64,000 bases of DNA from positions 1,136,066 to 1,200,065 of the forward strand of contig NZ_AZSJ01000003.1 in NCBI RefSeq assembly GCF_000516555.1. Reading direction: 5' to 3'. The notes beneath the pieces were generated by a model. The model did no database searches. It had not been told where the DNA came from and saw only the letters and a program-made list of their open reading frames with translations. Source of the stretch: Afipia sp. P52-10 (GTDB lineage: Bacteria > Pseudomonadota > Alphaproteobacteria > Rhizobiales > Xanthobacteraceae). The translations under genes and the position numbers were made by a program. Below, one piece after another: positions 49,918 to 58,935 of the stretch. Position 1 is the stretch's first letter, and each line of letters starts with the position of its first letter.

Positions 49918-50240
49918 GGGACGCTGCCGACCGCGGTCGCGCGCCTCTCCCGCTCCCGGAGAAACGCCGCCGGCACAATCGTTTTCGGGCGTTAGCCCGG
50001 CCCTTTCCCACCCCAACCGGATTGGTGCTCAAGTCACGGAAGCTACGAAGCTTATTATATTAATTCTAATTTGCATTTGCAAATAAAGCGAGAAGCCATC
50101 CCGACAATCGCTTAAGAAGCTTGGATATGGCGGAAGGACCTTAGACACCTTCAAAAACCATCCGGCGGAAATGGGTGTAGTGATGCCGCCGACCAGACAT
50201 GTTGCCGTCGGAATGACGGACGCGCGAGGAAGTGACTTGC
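49918..50240. promoter_or_regulatory. Leader of exbB-exbD-tonB with AT-rich palindromes
   Basis: 323 bases without a gene. The AT-rich centre has TTTGCA (50070-50075) and TGCAAA (50078-50083), a clean dyad, and just before it TTATATTAATTCTAA (50055-50069), an imperfect dyad that resembles the iron control element bound by Irr in rhizobia (TTAGAA..TTCTAA). These are candidate iron-responsive operators; the match is partial. The first part (49940-50020) is GC-rich and repeat-like. Confidence 0.5.
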
Positions 50241-51026
50241 ATGCGGCAGAACAGATGTAACATTATAACGTTATCGTTCGCATTCATCCTCGCCGCGATG
50301 ACATCCGAGAGCGCCATGGCCAACGTCCCAGGTTCGCTGCCGCAGAATCTGTCCCCTTGGGGCATGTTCATGAGCGCCGACATCATCGTGAAGGCGGTGA
50401 TGATCGGCCTTGCCTTCGCCTCGCTCGTGACCTGGACGATCTGGCTTGCGAAAACGATCGAACTCGCACGCGAAACCGCCAAGGCCCGCAAGCGCGTCAA
50501 AATGCTGGAAAGCGGTCCGAGCCTGGCCGAAGCTGCCCGCGCCTGCAGCAACAGCAAGGACGCGGTGGCGCAAATCATTCAGTCGGCCGAGCGCGAGGCC
50601 CAGCTGTCCGGCGACGACTACCACAGCGACGGCTTCCGCGAGCGCACCGAACTGCGCATCGAGCGCGTGCAACACGCGATGGCGCGACGGATCGCGCGCG
50701 GCACCGGCGTCCTGGCGACGATCGGCTCTACCGCCCCCTTCGTCGGTCTGTTCGGCACCGTGTGGGGCATCATGAATTCGTTCATCAGCATCTCCGAAAC
50801 CAAGACCACCAGCCTTGCGGTGGTGGCGCCGGGCATCGCCGAGGCACTGCTCGCCACCGCACTCGGCCTCGTCGCCGCGATTCCGGCGGTGGTGATCTAC
50901 AACCATCTCGCCCGCTCGATCTCCGGCTATCGCGGACTGCTCGGCGATGCAGGCGCGCAGGTCATGCTGCTGATCAGCCGCGACCAGGGTCGCCGGTCGA
51001 TGCGACTGTCGCGGGCGGCAGAATAG
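50241..51026 (+). CDS. exbB: TonB-system proton channel protein ExbB
   Basis: 261 residues. A signal-like N-terminus (to about residue 28) precedes three membrane helices: about 45-68 (ADIIVKAVMIGLAFASLVTW), about 155-180 (TIGSTAPFVGLFGTVWGIMN) and about 195-220 (LLATALGLVAAIPAVVIYN). The latter two hold the MotA/ExbB signature. It powers TonB-dependent uptake with ExbD. GAGGAA lies about 10 bases before the ATG at 50241; a GTG at 50232 is closer to it but less likely. Confidence 0.94.
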   Translation: MRQNRCNIITLSFAFILAAMTSESAMANVPGSLPQNLSPWGMFMSADIIVKAVMIGLAFASLVTWTIWLAKTIELARETAKARKRVKMLESGPSLAEAARACSNSKDAVAQIIQSAEREAQLSGDDYHSDGFRERTELRIERVQHAMARRIARGTGVLATIGSTAPFVGLFGTVWGIMNSFISISETKTTSLAVVAPGIAEALLATALGLVAAIPAVVIYNHLARSISGYRGLLGDAGAQVMLLISRDQGRRSMRLSRAAE

Positions 51027-51028
51027 CC

Positions 51029-51463
51029 ATGGGGGCAAAGCTCGGTTCCAGCCTCGCCGACGACGATCTCGTCGAGCAGCATGAGATCAACGTCACGCCG
51101 TTTATCGATGTGATGCTGGTGCTGCTGATCATCTTCATGGTCGCCGCACCGCTTGCGACGGTCGATATCGGCGTCGATTTGCCGGCAAGCTCGGCGCAGA
51201 TGCAGCCGCGTCCCGACAAGCCGGTGTTCGTGACTGTGAAGCCCGACCTCAGCGTTGCCGTCGGCGAGACCGCGACGCCACGCGAAGGCCTCGCCGGGGC
51301 GATCGATGCCGCCACCAACGGAAACAAGGACGAGCGGATCTTCCTGCGCGCGGACAAGGCCGTCAGCTATGGGGAGCTGATGGAGGTGATGAACGCGCTG
51401 CGCGATTCCGGTTATCTGAAGATCGCGCTGGTCGGCCTGGAAACACCCGCCGCCAAGCCATGA
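51029..51463 (+). CDS. exbD: TonB-system protein ExbD
   Basis: 144 residues. A cytoplasmic N-terminus, then EINVTPFIDVMLVLLIIFMV with the membrane Asp that carries protons (about residue 27), then a periplasmic domain with RADKAVSYGELMEVMNALRD. The ATG lies two bases after the exbB stop. It overlaps tonB by 4 bases. Confidence 0.95.
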   Translation: MGAKLGSSLADDDLVEQHEINVTPFIDVMLVLLIIFMVAAPLATVDIGVDLPASSAQMQPRPDKPVFVTVKPDLSVAVGETATPREGLAGAIDAATNGNKDERIFLRADKAVSYGELMEVMNALRDSGYLKIALVGLETPAAKP

Positions 51464-52257
51464 GTGTACTCGCGCTCCATCATCATCCCGATGGATGGGA
51501 GACGAGACGGTATGCTCTCGCCGCGACGATCATCGTGCTCCTGCACGTTGCGGCTGTTGCCGGTGCGCTGTTCTGGTATCAGCGGCCTGCCTCCGAGGGC
51601 GTGAGCATTCCCGCGATCATGGTTGATCTCGCGCCGCCGGCTCCCGCCGCCGAGCAGATCCAGACGCAGGATCTCGCGCCGGGTCCGGAGATGCAGGAGG
51701 CCGAAGCACCGCCTCCCGAGCCGCCGAAGCAGGAGGTCGTCGAGGAGCAGCTGCCACCAACCCCACCGCAGCCCGAGCCGGTGGTCGCCGCGCCACCGAA
51801 GGTCGAGCCCAAGCCACAACCGGAACCGGTCAAGCCGAAGCCGGTGCAGCAGCAGGTGAAGAAGCCGCCGGCCAAGAAGCCGCCGGCACCGCGCACGACC
51901 GCGGCACCGAAGGCTGAACGGATCGCCCCTCAAGCACCGTCGGCCTCCTCCGGCGCGGCCGCCGCGGCCGCCGCCGCATCCTATCGTTCGATCCTGGCGT
52001 CGCACCTGCAGCGCTTCAAGCAGTATCCGAGCAGCGCCCGCGCCAACCGCGAGCAAGGCACCACGGCGCTGAATTTCACAGTGACCCGCAACGGCCGCGT
52101 CACATCGAGCAGGCTCGTGCGCTCCTCCGGCTCGGCCGCGCTCGATCAGGAAACGCTGGCCTTGATCCACCGCGCCCAGCCGCTGCCCGCCTTCCCGCCG
52201 GAAATGCGCGAGTCCTCCATCAACTTCACCGTACCGTTCAGCTTCACCATCCGCTGA
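51460..52257 (+). CDS. tonB: Energy transducer TonB
   Basis: 265 residues. One N-terminal helix (about 20-40, ALAATIIVLLHVAAVAGALF). A long Pro/Glu then Pro/Lys-rich periplasmic rod (about 65-150), and an Ala-run linker. The C-terminal TonB domain (about 170-265) has LQRFKQYPSSARANREQGTT and FPPEMRESSINFTVPFSF. It links ExbBD to outer-membrane receptors. No receptor or siderophore gene is near. Last gene of the exbB-exbD-tonB operon. Confidence 0.94.
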   Translation: MSVLALHHHPDGWETRRYALAATIIVLLHVAAVAGALFWYQRPASEGVSIPAIMVDLAPPAPAAEQIQTQDLAPGPEMQEAEAPPPEPPKQEVVEEQLPPTPPQPEPVVAAPPKVEPKPQPEPVKPKPVQQQVKKPPAKKPPAPRTTAAPKAERIAPQAPSASSGAAAAAAAASYRSILASHLQRFKQYPSSARANREQGTTALNFTVTRNGRVTSSRLVRSSGSAALDQETLALIHRAQPLPAFPPEMRESSINFTVPFSFTIR

Positions 52258-52318
52258 GCGACGGCGGAAACGCCGGCTCGCTCGCCCGATGCGCGTCAAG
52301 CGGCGCAGCGACACGCCG

Positions 52319-53413
52319 TCATTCGACCAGCGTGAATTGCAGCAGCAGCGTCCGTTGCAGCATCGAGAAGTTGTCATCGGAGATCATGGTCAGCACGGTC
52401 TCGCCATCGGCGGTGCGATGCACGTCGAGGCCTTCCATGTTGTCGATTTCGTAGCCGAGATCCGCCTCGAAGATCGAGGGGCCGTCCACCAGCGCACCGG
52501 GGGCGACCTCCTGCAAGGACAATCTGCGGATGCGAATGCCGACGCCGTTGAGCAACGAGAACTTGCGTTCGAGCACGAGCAATTCACCGGACGGCAGCAG
52601 CGCCGCATCGCTGATATCGAAACCGTCGCTGCGACGGATCGTGAACTGTCCAGGTCTTGGCCCGCCGATCAGGAACGCGAGCAGATTGCCAGCCGCATCG
52701 AGGCCGCGCTCGGACAGGGCGATCAGTGTACCTTCGAGCGGTAAGCCCTTCGGCACGAACACCATGCCTTCCAGCCCTTTGTTGAAGGGCAGACGCCGCA
52801 CCGCCGGCGGCACCGCCACCTCTTCGCCGCGCGCCGCAATGCCGCCGTTGCGGAAATCAAACCGCAGGATGCGATGGGTGCGCTCGATGCCGACGTATAG
52901 CGTCTGCCCGTCGACGGCGAGCGACTCGGTATCGAACATCTTCTTCGATGTGATCGGCAATCCGTCGATGCCGAGCATCGGCGCCGATTGCACGTCGGCA
53001 AGACCGGTCAGCGTTTTGCCCCGGTAGGTCAGACGGCCGGTGAACCAGTCGCCCTTGTCGCTCATGGCAACGAAGGTCTCGCCGTCAGCATCGATCCGGA
53101 AGGCCGACAAGCCCCCGAACGGGCCGAACGACGAGGTGAGCACCAGGCCGGAGCGATATTCGAGCTGACCGAAGCGCCGGCGTGTGCGGTCACGCAGATC
53201 GAATGCCTCGAGCGGCCGCGCTGTGACCTGGACCGAGACGGGACTTGTGACGGCGGGTGCTTGCGCTTGCGCTGGGCCTACAGGATCGACAGCAACCAGC
53301 ATCGCCGCGAGGAAAGAGCCCGCCGCGAACGCTCCGCCTTGCCTCAGCGCAGAGAGAACAGAAGCGAGCCTGCGCACCCCTTCCGATCGCCCGTCACCGG
53401 ACGCCTTTCGCAC
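52319..53413 (-). CDS. Esterase-like activity of phytase family protein, exported
   Basis: About 364 residues from a GTG at 53413, with GGGGAGGGG upstream. A GTG at 53377 is an alternative, because the segment between them appears to derive from a dispersed repeat. A signal sequence follows (GSFLAAMLVAVDPVGPAQAQ). The rest is the beta-propeller-like esterase/phytase family: SSFGPFGGLSAFRIDADGE, MFDTESLAVDGQTLYVGIER, NKGLEGMVFVPKGLPLEGTL and EIDNMEGLDVHRTADGETVL. Substrate unknown. Downstream of tonB in the opposite direction. Confidence 0.85.
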   Translation of the reverse strand: MRKASGDGRSEGVRRLASVLSALRQGGAFAAGSFLAAMLVAVDPVGPAQAQAPAVTSPVSVQVTARPLEAFDLRDRTRRRFGQLEYRSGLVLTSSFGPFGGLSAFRIDADGETFVAMSDKGDWFTGRLTYRGKTLTGLADVQSAPMLGIDGLPITSKKMFDTESLAVDGQTLYVGIERTHRILRFDFRNGGIAARGEEVAVPPAVRRLPFNKGLEGMVFVPKGLPLEGTLIALSERGLDAAGNLLAFLIGGPRPGQFTIRRSDGFDISDAALLPSGELLVLERKFSLLNGVGIRIRRLSLQEVAPGALVDGPSIFEADLGYEIDNMEGLDVHRTADGETVLTMISDDNFSMLQRTLLLQFTLVE

Positions 53414-53497
53414 GTCGCACCCCTCCCCATGGGAGAGGCAAGACATTCCCCCTCGCTGACCCATCTTCAAGCGCGATGACTCTGGCCGGCATCACCT

Positions 53498-55381
53498 TCA
53501 ATGCAGACGGCGGCGGCCCGTATGCGAAGGAGCCTCAGCCGTTTCGCTGAACAGCTCGGCGAGCTTCTCGGTGATCGCGCCGCCCAGCTCTTCCGCATCG
53601 ACGATCGTCACTGCGCGACGGTAATAGCGCGTGACGTCGTGGCCGATGCCGATGGCAATCAGTTGCACCGGGCTGCGCGTCTCGATCTCTTCGATGATGT
53701 GGCGCAAGTGCCGCTCCAGATAATTGCCCGGATTGACCGACAGCGTTGAGTCGTCGACCGGCGCACCGTCGGAAATCATCATCAGGATGCGGCGTTGTTC
53801 GGGCCGAGCCAATAGGCGCTTGTGGGCCCAGTCCAGCGCTTCGCCGTCGATGTTCTCCTTCAAGAGCCCCTCGCGCATCATCAGGCCAAGGTTCTTGCGC
53901 GCGCGCCGCCAGGGCGCATCGGCCGACTTGTAGACGATGTGGCGCAAATCGTTGAGCCGGCCCGGTCCCTGCGGCTTGCCGGCGGCAAGCCAGGCTTCGC
54001 GCGACTGCCCGCCCTTCCACGCCCGCGTGGTGAAGCCGAGAATCTCCACCTTGACGCCGCAGCGCTCCAAGGTGCGCGCGAGAATGTCGGCGCAGGTGGC
54101 GGCTACGGTGATCGGCCGGCCGCGCATCGAGCCGGAATTATCGAGCAGAAGCGTGACCACCGTGTCGCGGAAGGTCGCCTCCTTCTCGTGCATGAACGAC
54201 AGCGGATGCATCGGATCGGTGACGACGCGCGACAGGCGCGCCGGATCGAGGATGCCTTCCTCCAGATCGAAATCCCAGGCACGGTTCTGCTGCGCCATCA
54301 GACGGCGCTGCAGGCGGTTGGCAAGCCGCGCGACCACGCCCTGCAGATGCGCGAGCTGCTTGTCGAGATAGGCGCGCAGCCGCTCCAGCTCCTCCGGATC
54401 GCACAGATCCTCGGCGTTGACGACTTCGTCGAACTTCGGCGCGAACGCATGATACTCCGGGCCGCGCGGCTCGTTGCGGCCATGCATCGGCGGACGCGTG
54501 GTATCCCCCGGCGTCTCGTCCTCGCCAAGCTCGCTGTCTTCGAACGTATCGCTGGAGGAGGATTGTGCCGCTTCGGCGCTTTCGGCGGCCTCTTCGGAGG
54601 AGGCTTCCGCCTGCTCCATGTTCATGTCCTGCTGCGCCTCGCCTTCCTGCTGGCCTTCCGCGCCGGACTGATCCTGATCGCCGTCCTGATTCTCGTCCTG
54701 ATCCTCGTCGTCCTGATCCGCATCCTGGCGGTCGCCGAGTTCCAGCGCGTCGAGCAGGTCATGCAGTGCATCGGCAAAGCGACGCTGATCCTCGATCACG
54801 CCCTCCAGCCGATCGAGCCGTGCGCCGGCCTTGTCCTCGATGATCGGCCGCCACAGGTCCACCAGCTTCTTCGCCGCCGCCGGGGGCGCAAGCCCGGTGA
54901 GCCGCTCGCGAACCATCATCGCCAGCGCATCGGCCAGCGGTGCATCGGCGCGGTCGGTAATCTCGTCATATTTGCCGCGGTGGAAATGATCATCGAGCAT
55001 CGCGGTCAGGTTCTTGGCGACGCCGGACATGCGGCGGGCACCGATCGCTTCCACCCGCGCCTGCTCGACCGCGTCGAACACGCCACGCGCCTGCATGTTG
55101 CCGGGCATCTGCTTGCGATGCACCGCCGGATCGTGGCACGCGATCCGCAACGCGATCGAATCCGCATGGCCGCGCACGACCGCCGCATCCTTCTTCGACA
55201 GCTTGCGCGGCGGTTCGGGCAACCGCGCCTTGCCGGGCGCAAGCCCCGGCCGTTCAGCGGCAAACGAAACCTCGAGTTCGGGCTGCTTGGCGATCGCGCG
55301 CAGGCACGACGTCACCGCGCGCTTGAACGGCTCGGTCGGCGCTTCCTTCGGGCTTGCCCTGAACTTGGTGTTGGTGGTCAT
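53498..55381 (-). CDS. cobT: Aerobic cobaltochelatase subunit CobT
   Basis: 627 residues from the ATG at 55381 ([10 protein letters not shown]). The N-terminal CobT domain (about 10-210) is followed by a very acidic Asp/Glu/Gln-rich linker (about 215-290) and a C-terminal VWA domain with the MIDAS motif [20 protein letters not shown] and ISDGAPVDD. With CobS it forms the AAA+/VWA motor that drives cobalt insertion by CobN in B12 synthesis. CobN is not in the window. The Shine-Dalgarno GGGGGAGGAA lies within a dispersed repeat. Confidence 0.94.
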   Translation of the reverse strand: MTTNTKFRASPKEAPTEPFKRAVTSCLRAIAKQPELEVSFAAERPGLAPGKARLPEPPRKLSKKDAAVVRGHADSIALRIACHDPAVHRKQMPGNMQARGVFDAVEQARVEAIGARRMSGVAKNLTAMLDDHFHRGKYDEITDRADAPLADALAMMVRERLTGLAPPAAAKKLVDLWRPIIEDKAGARLDRLEGVIEDQRRFADALHDLLDALELGDRQDADQDDEDQDENQDGDQDQSGAEGQQEGEAQQDMNMEQAEASSEEAAESAEAAQSSSSDTFEDSELGEDETPGDTTRPPMHGRNEPRGPEYHAFAPKFDEVVNAEDLCDPEELERLRAYLDKQLAHLQGVVARLANRLQRRLMAQQNRAWDFDLEEGILDPARLSRVVTDPMHPLSFMHEKEATFRDTVVTLLLDNSGSMRGRPITVAATCADILARTLERCGVKVEILGFTTRAWKGGQSREAWLAAGKPQGPGRLNDLRHIVYKSADAPWRRARKNLGLMMREGLLKENIDGEALDWAHKRLLARPEQRRILMMISDGAPVDDSTLSVNPGNYLERHLRHIIEEIETRSPVQLIAIGIGHDVTRYYRRAVTIVDAEELGGAITEKLAELFSETAEAPSHTGRRRLH

Positions 55382-55384
55382 CCG

Positions 55385-55515
55385 TTCCTCCCCCTCGCCC
55401 CGCATCGCAGGGAGAGGGTCGCGGTGAGGGAGAGAACGACATTCCGTTGCGCGAAGGACCCCTCACCCGGCTCGCCTCGCTTGCTGCCCTCTCCCGCCAG
55501 CGGGGAGAGAGACAC
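55385..55515. repeat. Dispersed palindromic repeat between cobS and cobT
   Basis: Two hairpin-forming blocks: CCTCGCCC...GGGAGAGG near 55392-55415 and CTCTCCC-GCCAGC-GGGGAGAG near 55489-55509, with CCTCACCCGGCTCGCC between. Elements of this look are widespread in Bradyrhizobiaceae. On the minus strand its edge supplies the cobT ribosome binding site. Confidence 0.75.
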
Positions 55516-55556
55516 TTCTTGATCGATCCACGCTCCCGCGCGACGCCTCGCCGAGC

Positions 55557-56549
55557 TCAGCTCAGCGCCACGTTGACGGACGACTCCGGCAGCTCCGCAT
55601 TGAAGCAGCGCTGATAGAACTCCGCCACCAGCGGGCGCTCCAGCTCGTCGCACTTGTTCAGGAAGGTGACACGGAAGGCGAAGCCGATGTCACCGAAGAT
55701 GTCGGCATTCTCCGCCCAGGTAATCACCGTACGCGGGCTCATCACCGTTGACAGATCGCCATTGGCGAACGCGTTGCGGGTCAGATCGGCGAGCCGCACC
55801 ATCTTGTTGACGATGTCGCGGCCTTCCGGCGTGCGGTAGTGGCGCGCCTTGGCCAGCACGATCTCGACCTCGTTGTCATGCGGCAAATAGTTCAGCGTGG
55901 TGACGATCGACCACCGGTCCATCTGACCCTGATTGATCTGCTGGGTGCCGTGATAGAGGCCGGTGGTGTCACCGAGACCGACTGTGTTGGCGGTCGAGAA
56001 CAAACGGAACGCCGGGTGTGGCTTGATCACCTTGTTCTGATCGAGCAGCGTCAGCCGGCCAGACACCTCCAGCACGCGCTGGATCACGAACATCACGTCC
56101 GGACGGCCGGCGTCATATTCGTCGAACACCAGCGCGACGTTGTGCTGCAGCGCCCACGGCAGGATGCCATCGCGGAATTCCGTGACCTGCTTGCCGTCCT
56201 TGATCACGATCGAGTCCTTGCCGACCAGATCGATACGGCTGATGTGGCTGTCGAGATTGACGCGCACGCAGGGCCAGTTCAGCCGCGCGGCCACCTGCTC
56301 GATATGGGTGGATTTGCCGGTGCCGTGGAAGCCGGTGACCATGACACGACGGTTCTTGGCGAAGCCCGCGAGAATCGCGAGCGTGGTCGCGCGGTCGAAG
56401 CGGTAATCGGGATCGGTGTCCGGAACATGCGGGTCAGTGGCCGAATAGGCCGGAACCTCCATGTCGGAATCGATGCCGAACACCTGCCGGACCGAAACTT
56501 TCATGTCGGGCATTGCGGTCATGTCATTTGTAGCGGCGGCGGTCATCAT
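55557..56549 (-). CDS. cobS: Aerobic cobaltochelatase subunit CobS (AAA+)
   Basis: 330 residues. Starts [20 protein letters not shown], then [17 protein letters not shown], a CobS N-terminal block. Walker [21 protein letters not shown] (about 70-89), Walker [15 protein letters not shown] and sensor region [20 protein letters not shown]. It is the ATPase of the cobaltochelatase motor with CobT, encoded 175 bases downstream. GGAGGG sits directly before the ATG pair at 56549/56546, so the second ATG may be used. Confidence 0.95.
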   Translation of the reverse strand: MMTAAATNDMTAMPDMKVSVRQVFGIDSDMEVPAYSATDPHVPDTDPDYRFDRATTLAILAGFAKNRRVMVTGFHGTGKSTHIEQVAARLNWPCVRVNLDSHISRIDLVGKDSIVIKDGKQVTEFRDGILPWALQHNVALVFDEYDAGRPDVMFVIQRVLEVSGRLTLLDQNKVIKPHPAFRLFSTANTVGLGDTTGLYHGTQQINQGQMDRWSIVTTLNYLPHDNEVEIVLAKARHYRTPEGRDIVNKMVRLADLTRNAFANGDLSTVMSPRTVITWAENADIFGDIGFAFRVTFLNKCDELERPLVAEFYQRCFNAELPESSVNVALS

Positions 56550-56991
56550 CCCTCCGTGGCGTCGGGGCGCGTTACCCGAAACCAGACGTGTGTTGGCTGC
56601 GGTCCAGCATCCCCATTCGAGATTCGCCTCAACCGGCCTTAAACCGTACGCGAACGCCGGATCGACAAGGGCACCAGAACCAAGATTCCGTGCGGTTCAG
56701 GTTCGGCAGTTCTCCAAATGCTTGCGACAGATCGAGAACGCCTAGCCGCCACACAGGCTGCAATGGCGTCAACTTAGCAGACGGGAACGGCGGGCAGAAG
56801 CCCGGGCGGCGACGAAAGTTCCTGTTTTCTGCCAAAGAGATAAGCCCTCGCATCGGGATTTGAAGGGCTGCCTTGCGATTAAGCCGCAACGCTCGGCGAA
56901 CCACCGGTCATCTCCCAGCCGGGTAGAAGCGCCAGCCGGGTTCCTGTGGGTTCTGCTGGACGCCCGCGGCGAGCGGCGGCAGAAAGACACG
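56550..56991. other. 442-base spacer between cobS and the DedA gene
   Basis: The two genes diverge from here. No gene, cobalamin riboswitch, tRNA or clear repeat was recognised. Open frames on both strands lack a ribosome binding site or family match. The cobS promoter is expected near the left end. Confidence 0.5.
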
Positions 56992-57612
56992 GTGTCCTCC
57001 TTGCTCGACCAGATCATCCAGTTCGTCTCGGCGCACGTCTGGCTTGCCTATGCGACGGTCTTCGCCGCCGCCGCGCTGGAGGCGGTGCCGGTGTTCGGCG
57101 CCTTCGTTCCCGGATCGACGCTGATCATCGCCCTCAGCGCCTTGGTCGCAGCCGGCGAATTGCGCCTTGCCGAGGTGATTGCGGCGGCGGTGGCAGGCGC
57201 GGCCCTCGGCGACGGCGCATCCTATCTCGCCGGGCACATCTACCAGCGCAAGATTCTCGGCATCTGGCCGCTGGCGTCCTATCCGGCCGTTATCGCCCGG
57301 AGCGAGGCGTTCTTTGCGCGGCGCGGCGCGCTGGCGGTGCTGCTGGCGCGGTTCGTTCCGCCGGTGCGCGCGTTCGTGCCGGTGATCGCCGGCGCCTTCG
57401 GCATGCCGCCGGCGCGCTTCTTCAGCGTCAACATTCCAGCGATCGCACTGTGGGCGTGCGCGCACATTCTGCCCGCAGCGCTCGCCGGATCGCTCTGGAA
57501 GCAGTATGGACGCGAGGTCGAACACATCGCGCTGCCGCTGCTCGTGATCGGGCTGCTGCTCTGGGTGGCGATATGGCTGCTCCGCCGGCGCAAGCATCTC
57601 GCCGCGGAGTAA
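56992..57612 (+). CDS. DedA family membrane protein
   Basis: 206 residues from a GTG at 56992. DedA/SNARE-associated domain: LAYATVFAAAALEAVPVFGAF, FVPGSTLIIALSALVAAGEL, AALGDGASYLAGHIY and FFARRGALAVLLARFVPPVR, with ARFVPPVRAFVPVIAGAFGM as the family's conserved Arg-containing loop. Four to five helices. DedA proteins take part in lipid-carrier flipping and membrane homeostasis. The frame extends to 56860, but that part lacks family similarity. Confidence 0.87.
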   Translation: MSSLLDQIIQFVSAHVWLAYATVFAAAALEAVPVFGAFVPGSTLIIALSALVAAGELRLAEVIAAAVAGAALGDGASYLAGHIYQRKILGIWPLASYPAVIARSEAFFARRGALAVLLARFVPPVRAFVPVIAGAFGMPPARFFSVNIPAIALWACAHILPAALAGSLWKQYGREVEHIALPLLVIGLLLWVAIWLLRRRKHLAAE

Positions 57613-57624
57613 CCGGCGAACTGC

Positions 57625-58854
57625 CTATGCAGGCTTCTTGTGATGCGCCGCGCCGCGCGCGAGCTTCGGCCCGACATAACGCGCACGCGGCCGGATGAGA
57701 CCGCCATGCCGCAACTGCTCGCTGGCATGTGCGATCCAGCCTGCGGTGCGCGCCATGGCGAACAGCACGAGTTCGTGGCCGATCGGCAGCTTGAGCGTCC
57801 GCATCAGCACCGCCAGCGCGTAATCGATGTTGGCGAACTCGCCGGTCGCCTCCGCGATCCGCGCCGGAATCTCCTGCGTGAAACGCTTGTACGCCCCGGC
57901 CCGCGTCAGGGCCGCAAGCAACGACAGAGCGCGCGGATCGCCGCGGCGGTAGACGCCGTGCCCAAAGCCTGCGAACCGCTCGCCAAGCTCCACGCGCTCG
58001 CGAATGATCGCGGTGATATCGCCCTGCTCCAGCGCGTACACCAGTTGCGAGGCCAGCATGCCCGCGCCGCCATGGCGCGGACCTTTGAGTGCGACGAGAC
58101 CTGCGATCACCGCATCGTAAAGGTTGAGGCCGGTGGACACTGCGCAGCGCACCGTGAACGTCGACGCATTCAGCTCATGATCGGCGAGCAGCACCAGCGC
58201 ACGACGGAACAACTCGTCGGCACCCTTGAAATCCGGCGCCCACGCCTGCGCGAGCTGCTTGTGCAGGGGCGCTGCGGACGGTTCGCTATTGAGCATCGTC
58301 GCCATCATCAGCCGCATGATGCGGCCGCCGATCATCGCTCGCCCCTCCGCCGCCCGAACGAAAGCACGCGGATCGGCGGACGCGGCCAGCGCCAGCACAG
58401 CAATGGCGCGCTCGATCGGTGAAGAGTCTTGCGTCGCCTGCGCAACCGTCTGCATCGCCTCGGAGACGACCGGCAGGTTGCCCTTCGCGAATGGATCGAT
58501 CGCAGCCGCGTCCCACAGCAGCGTCGCCGCCTGTTCGAGGCTCGCCGTCTCCGATAACGCCACGCAATCGACGCCGCGATAAATCGGCCCGTCCTCGGTG
58601 ATGGTGGACACCGCCGAATCGAACACCGGCAGGTCAGCATCGAAATTCCGGAATGCGCGCGGCTCCGACGACGGCGTGCGGCGATTCTTGAGGGCGCGGA
58701 CATCCTCCGCCGCATAACGGCGGGCCCGCGAGTCGTCCGACGGCTCGGAGCGGATCATGCCGCGACTGACATAGGCGTAGAGCGTCGCCGGCGAGATCGC
58801 GAGTTCGGCCGCAGCTTCCTGAGCTGAGAGGTAAAGGCCGTCGGATTTTTTCAT
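57625..58854 (-). CDS. HTH-citrate synthase fusion protein
   Basis: 409 residues. The N-terminus is a MerR/excisionase-like HTH (about 6-60: LSAQEAAAELAISPATLYAY, RARRYAAEDVRALKNRR). The rest is a citrate synthase fold with all three catalytic positions seemingly kept: His in DHELNASTF, His in GPRHGGAG and Asp in NIDYALAVL. It diverges from a second citrate synthase gene across a palindrome-rich spacer. It could be an enzyme with a DNA-binding arm or a regulator that senses oxaloacetate or acyl-CoA. No Shine-Dalgarno precedes the ATG at 58854; TTG at 58872 is an alternative. Confidence 0.85.
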   Translation of the reverse strand: MKKSDGLYLSAQEAAAELAISPATLYAYVSRGMIRSEPSDDSRARRYAAEDVRALKNRRTPSSEPRAFRNFDADLPVFDSAVSTITEDGPIYRGVDCVALSETASLEQAATLLWDAAAIDPFAKGNLPVVSEAMQTVAQATQDSSPIERAIAVLALAASADPRAFVRAAEGRAMIGGRIMRLMMATMLNSEPSAAPLHKQLAQAWAPDFKGADELFRRALVLLADHELNASTFTVRCAVSTGLNLYDAVIAGLVALKGPRHGGAGMLASQLVYALEQGDITAIIRERVELGERFAGFGHGVYRRGDPRALSLLAALTRAGAYKRFTQEIPARIAEATGEFANIDYALAVLMRTLKLPIGHELVLFAMARTAGWIAHASEQLRHGGLIRPRARYVGPKLARGAAHHKKPA

Positions 58855-58883
58855 ATTGATTAATGTAATCAAGATTGATCAAT
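58855..58883. promoter_or_regulatory. Operator-like palindrome array between two citrate synthase genes
   Basis: TTGATTA (58856-58862) and TAATCAA (58866-58872) form a 7-base dyad around three bases. Two bases on, TTGATCAA (58875-58882) is a perfect 8-base palindrome of the same half-site. It abuts the start codon of the HTH-citrate synthase gene, so binding there would block that gene's expression. It is the expected place for autoregulation and control of the divergent gene. Confidence 0.7.
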
Positions 58884-58935
58884 GATGCAACGCACACCAC
58901 GATCGTCGGGAACGATCCAGCACGAGGAGCTTCTT

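Noticed and set aside
53822-55522. A 566-codon plus-strand open frame with a hydrophobic middle
   Set aside because: Antisense to cobT; the hydrophobic run is the mirror of CobT's Asp/Glu/Gln-rich linker, not a membrane protein.
56550-56991. Cobalamin riboswitch ahead of cobS
   Set aside because: I could not find the B12-box-like conserved segment or a fitting fold; cobS may simply be constitutive.
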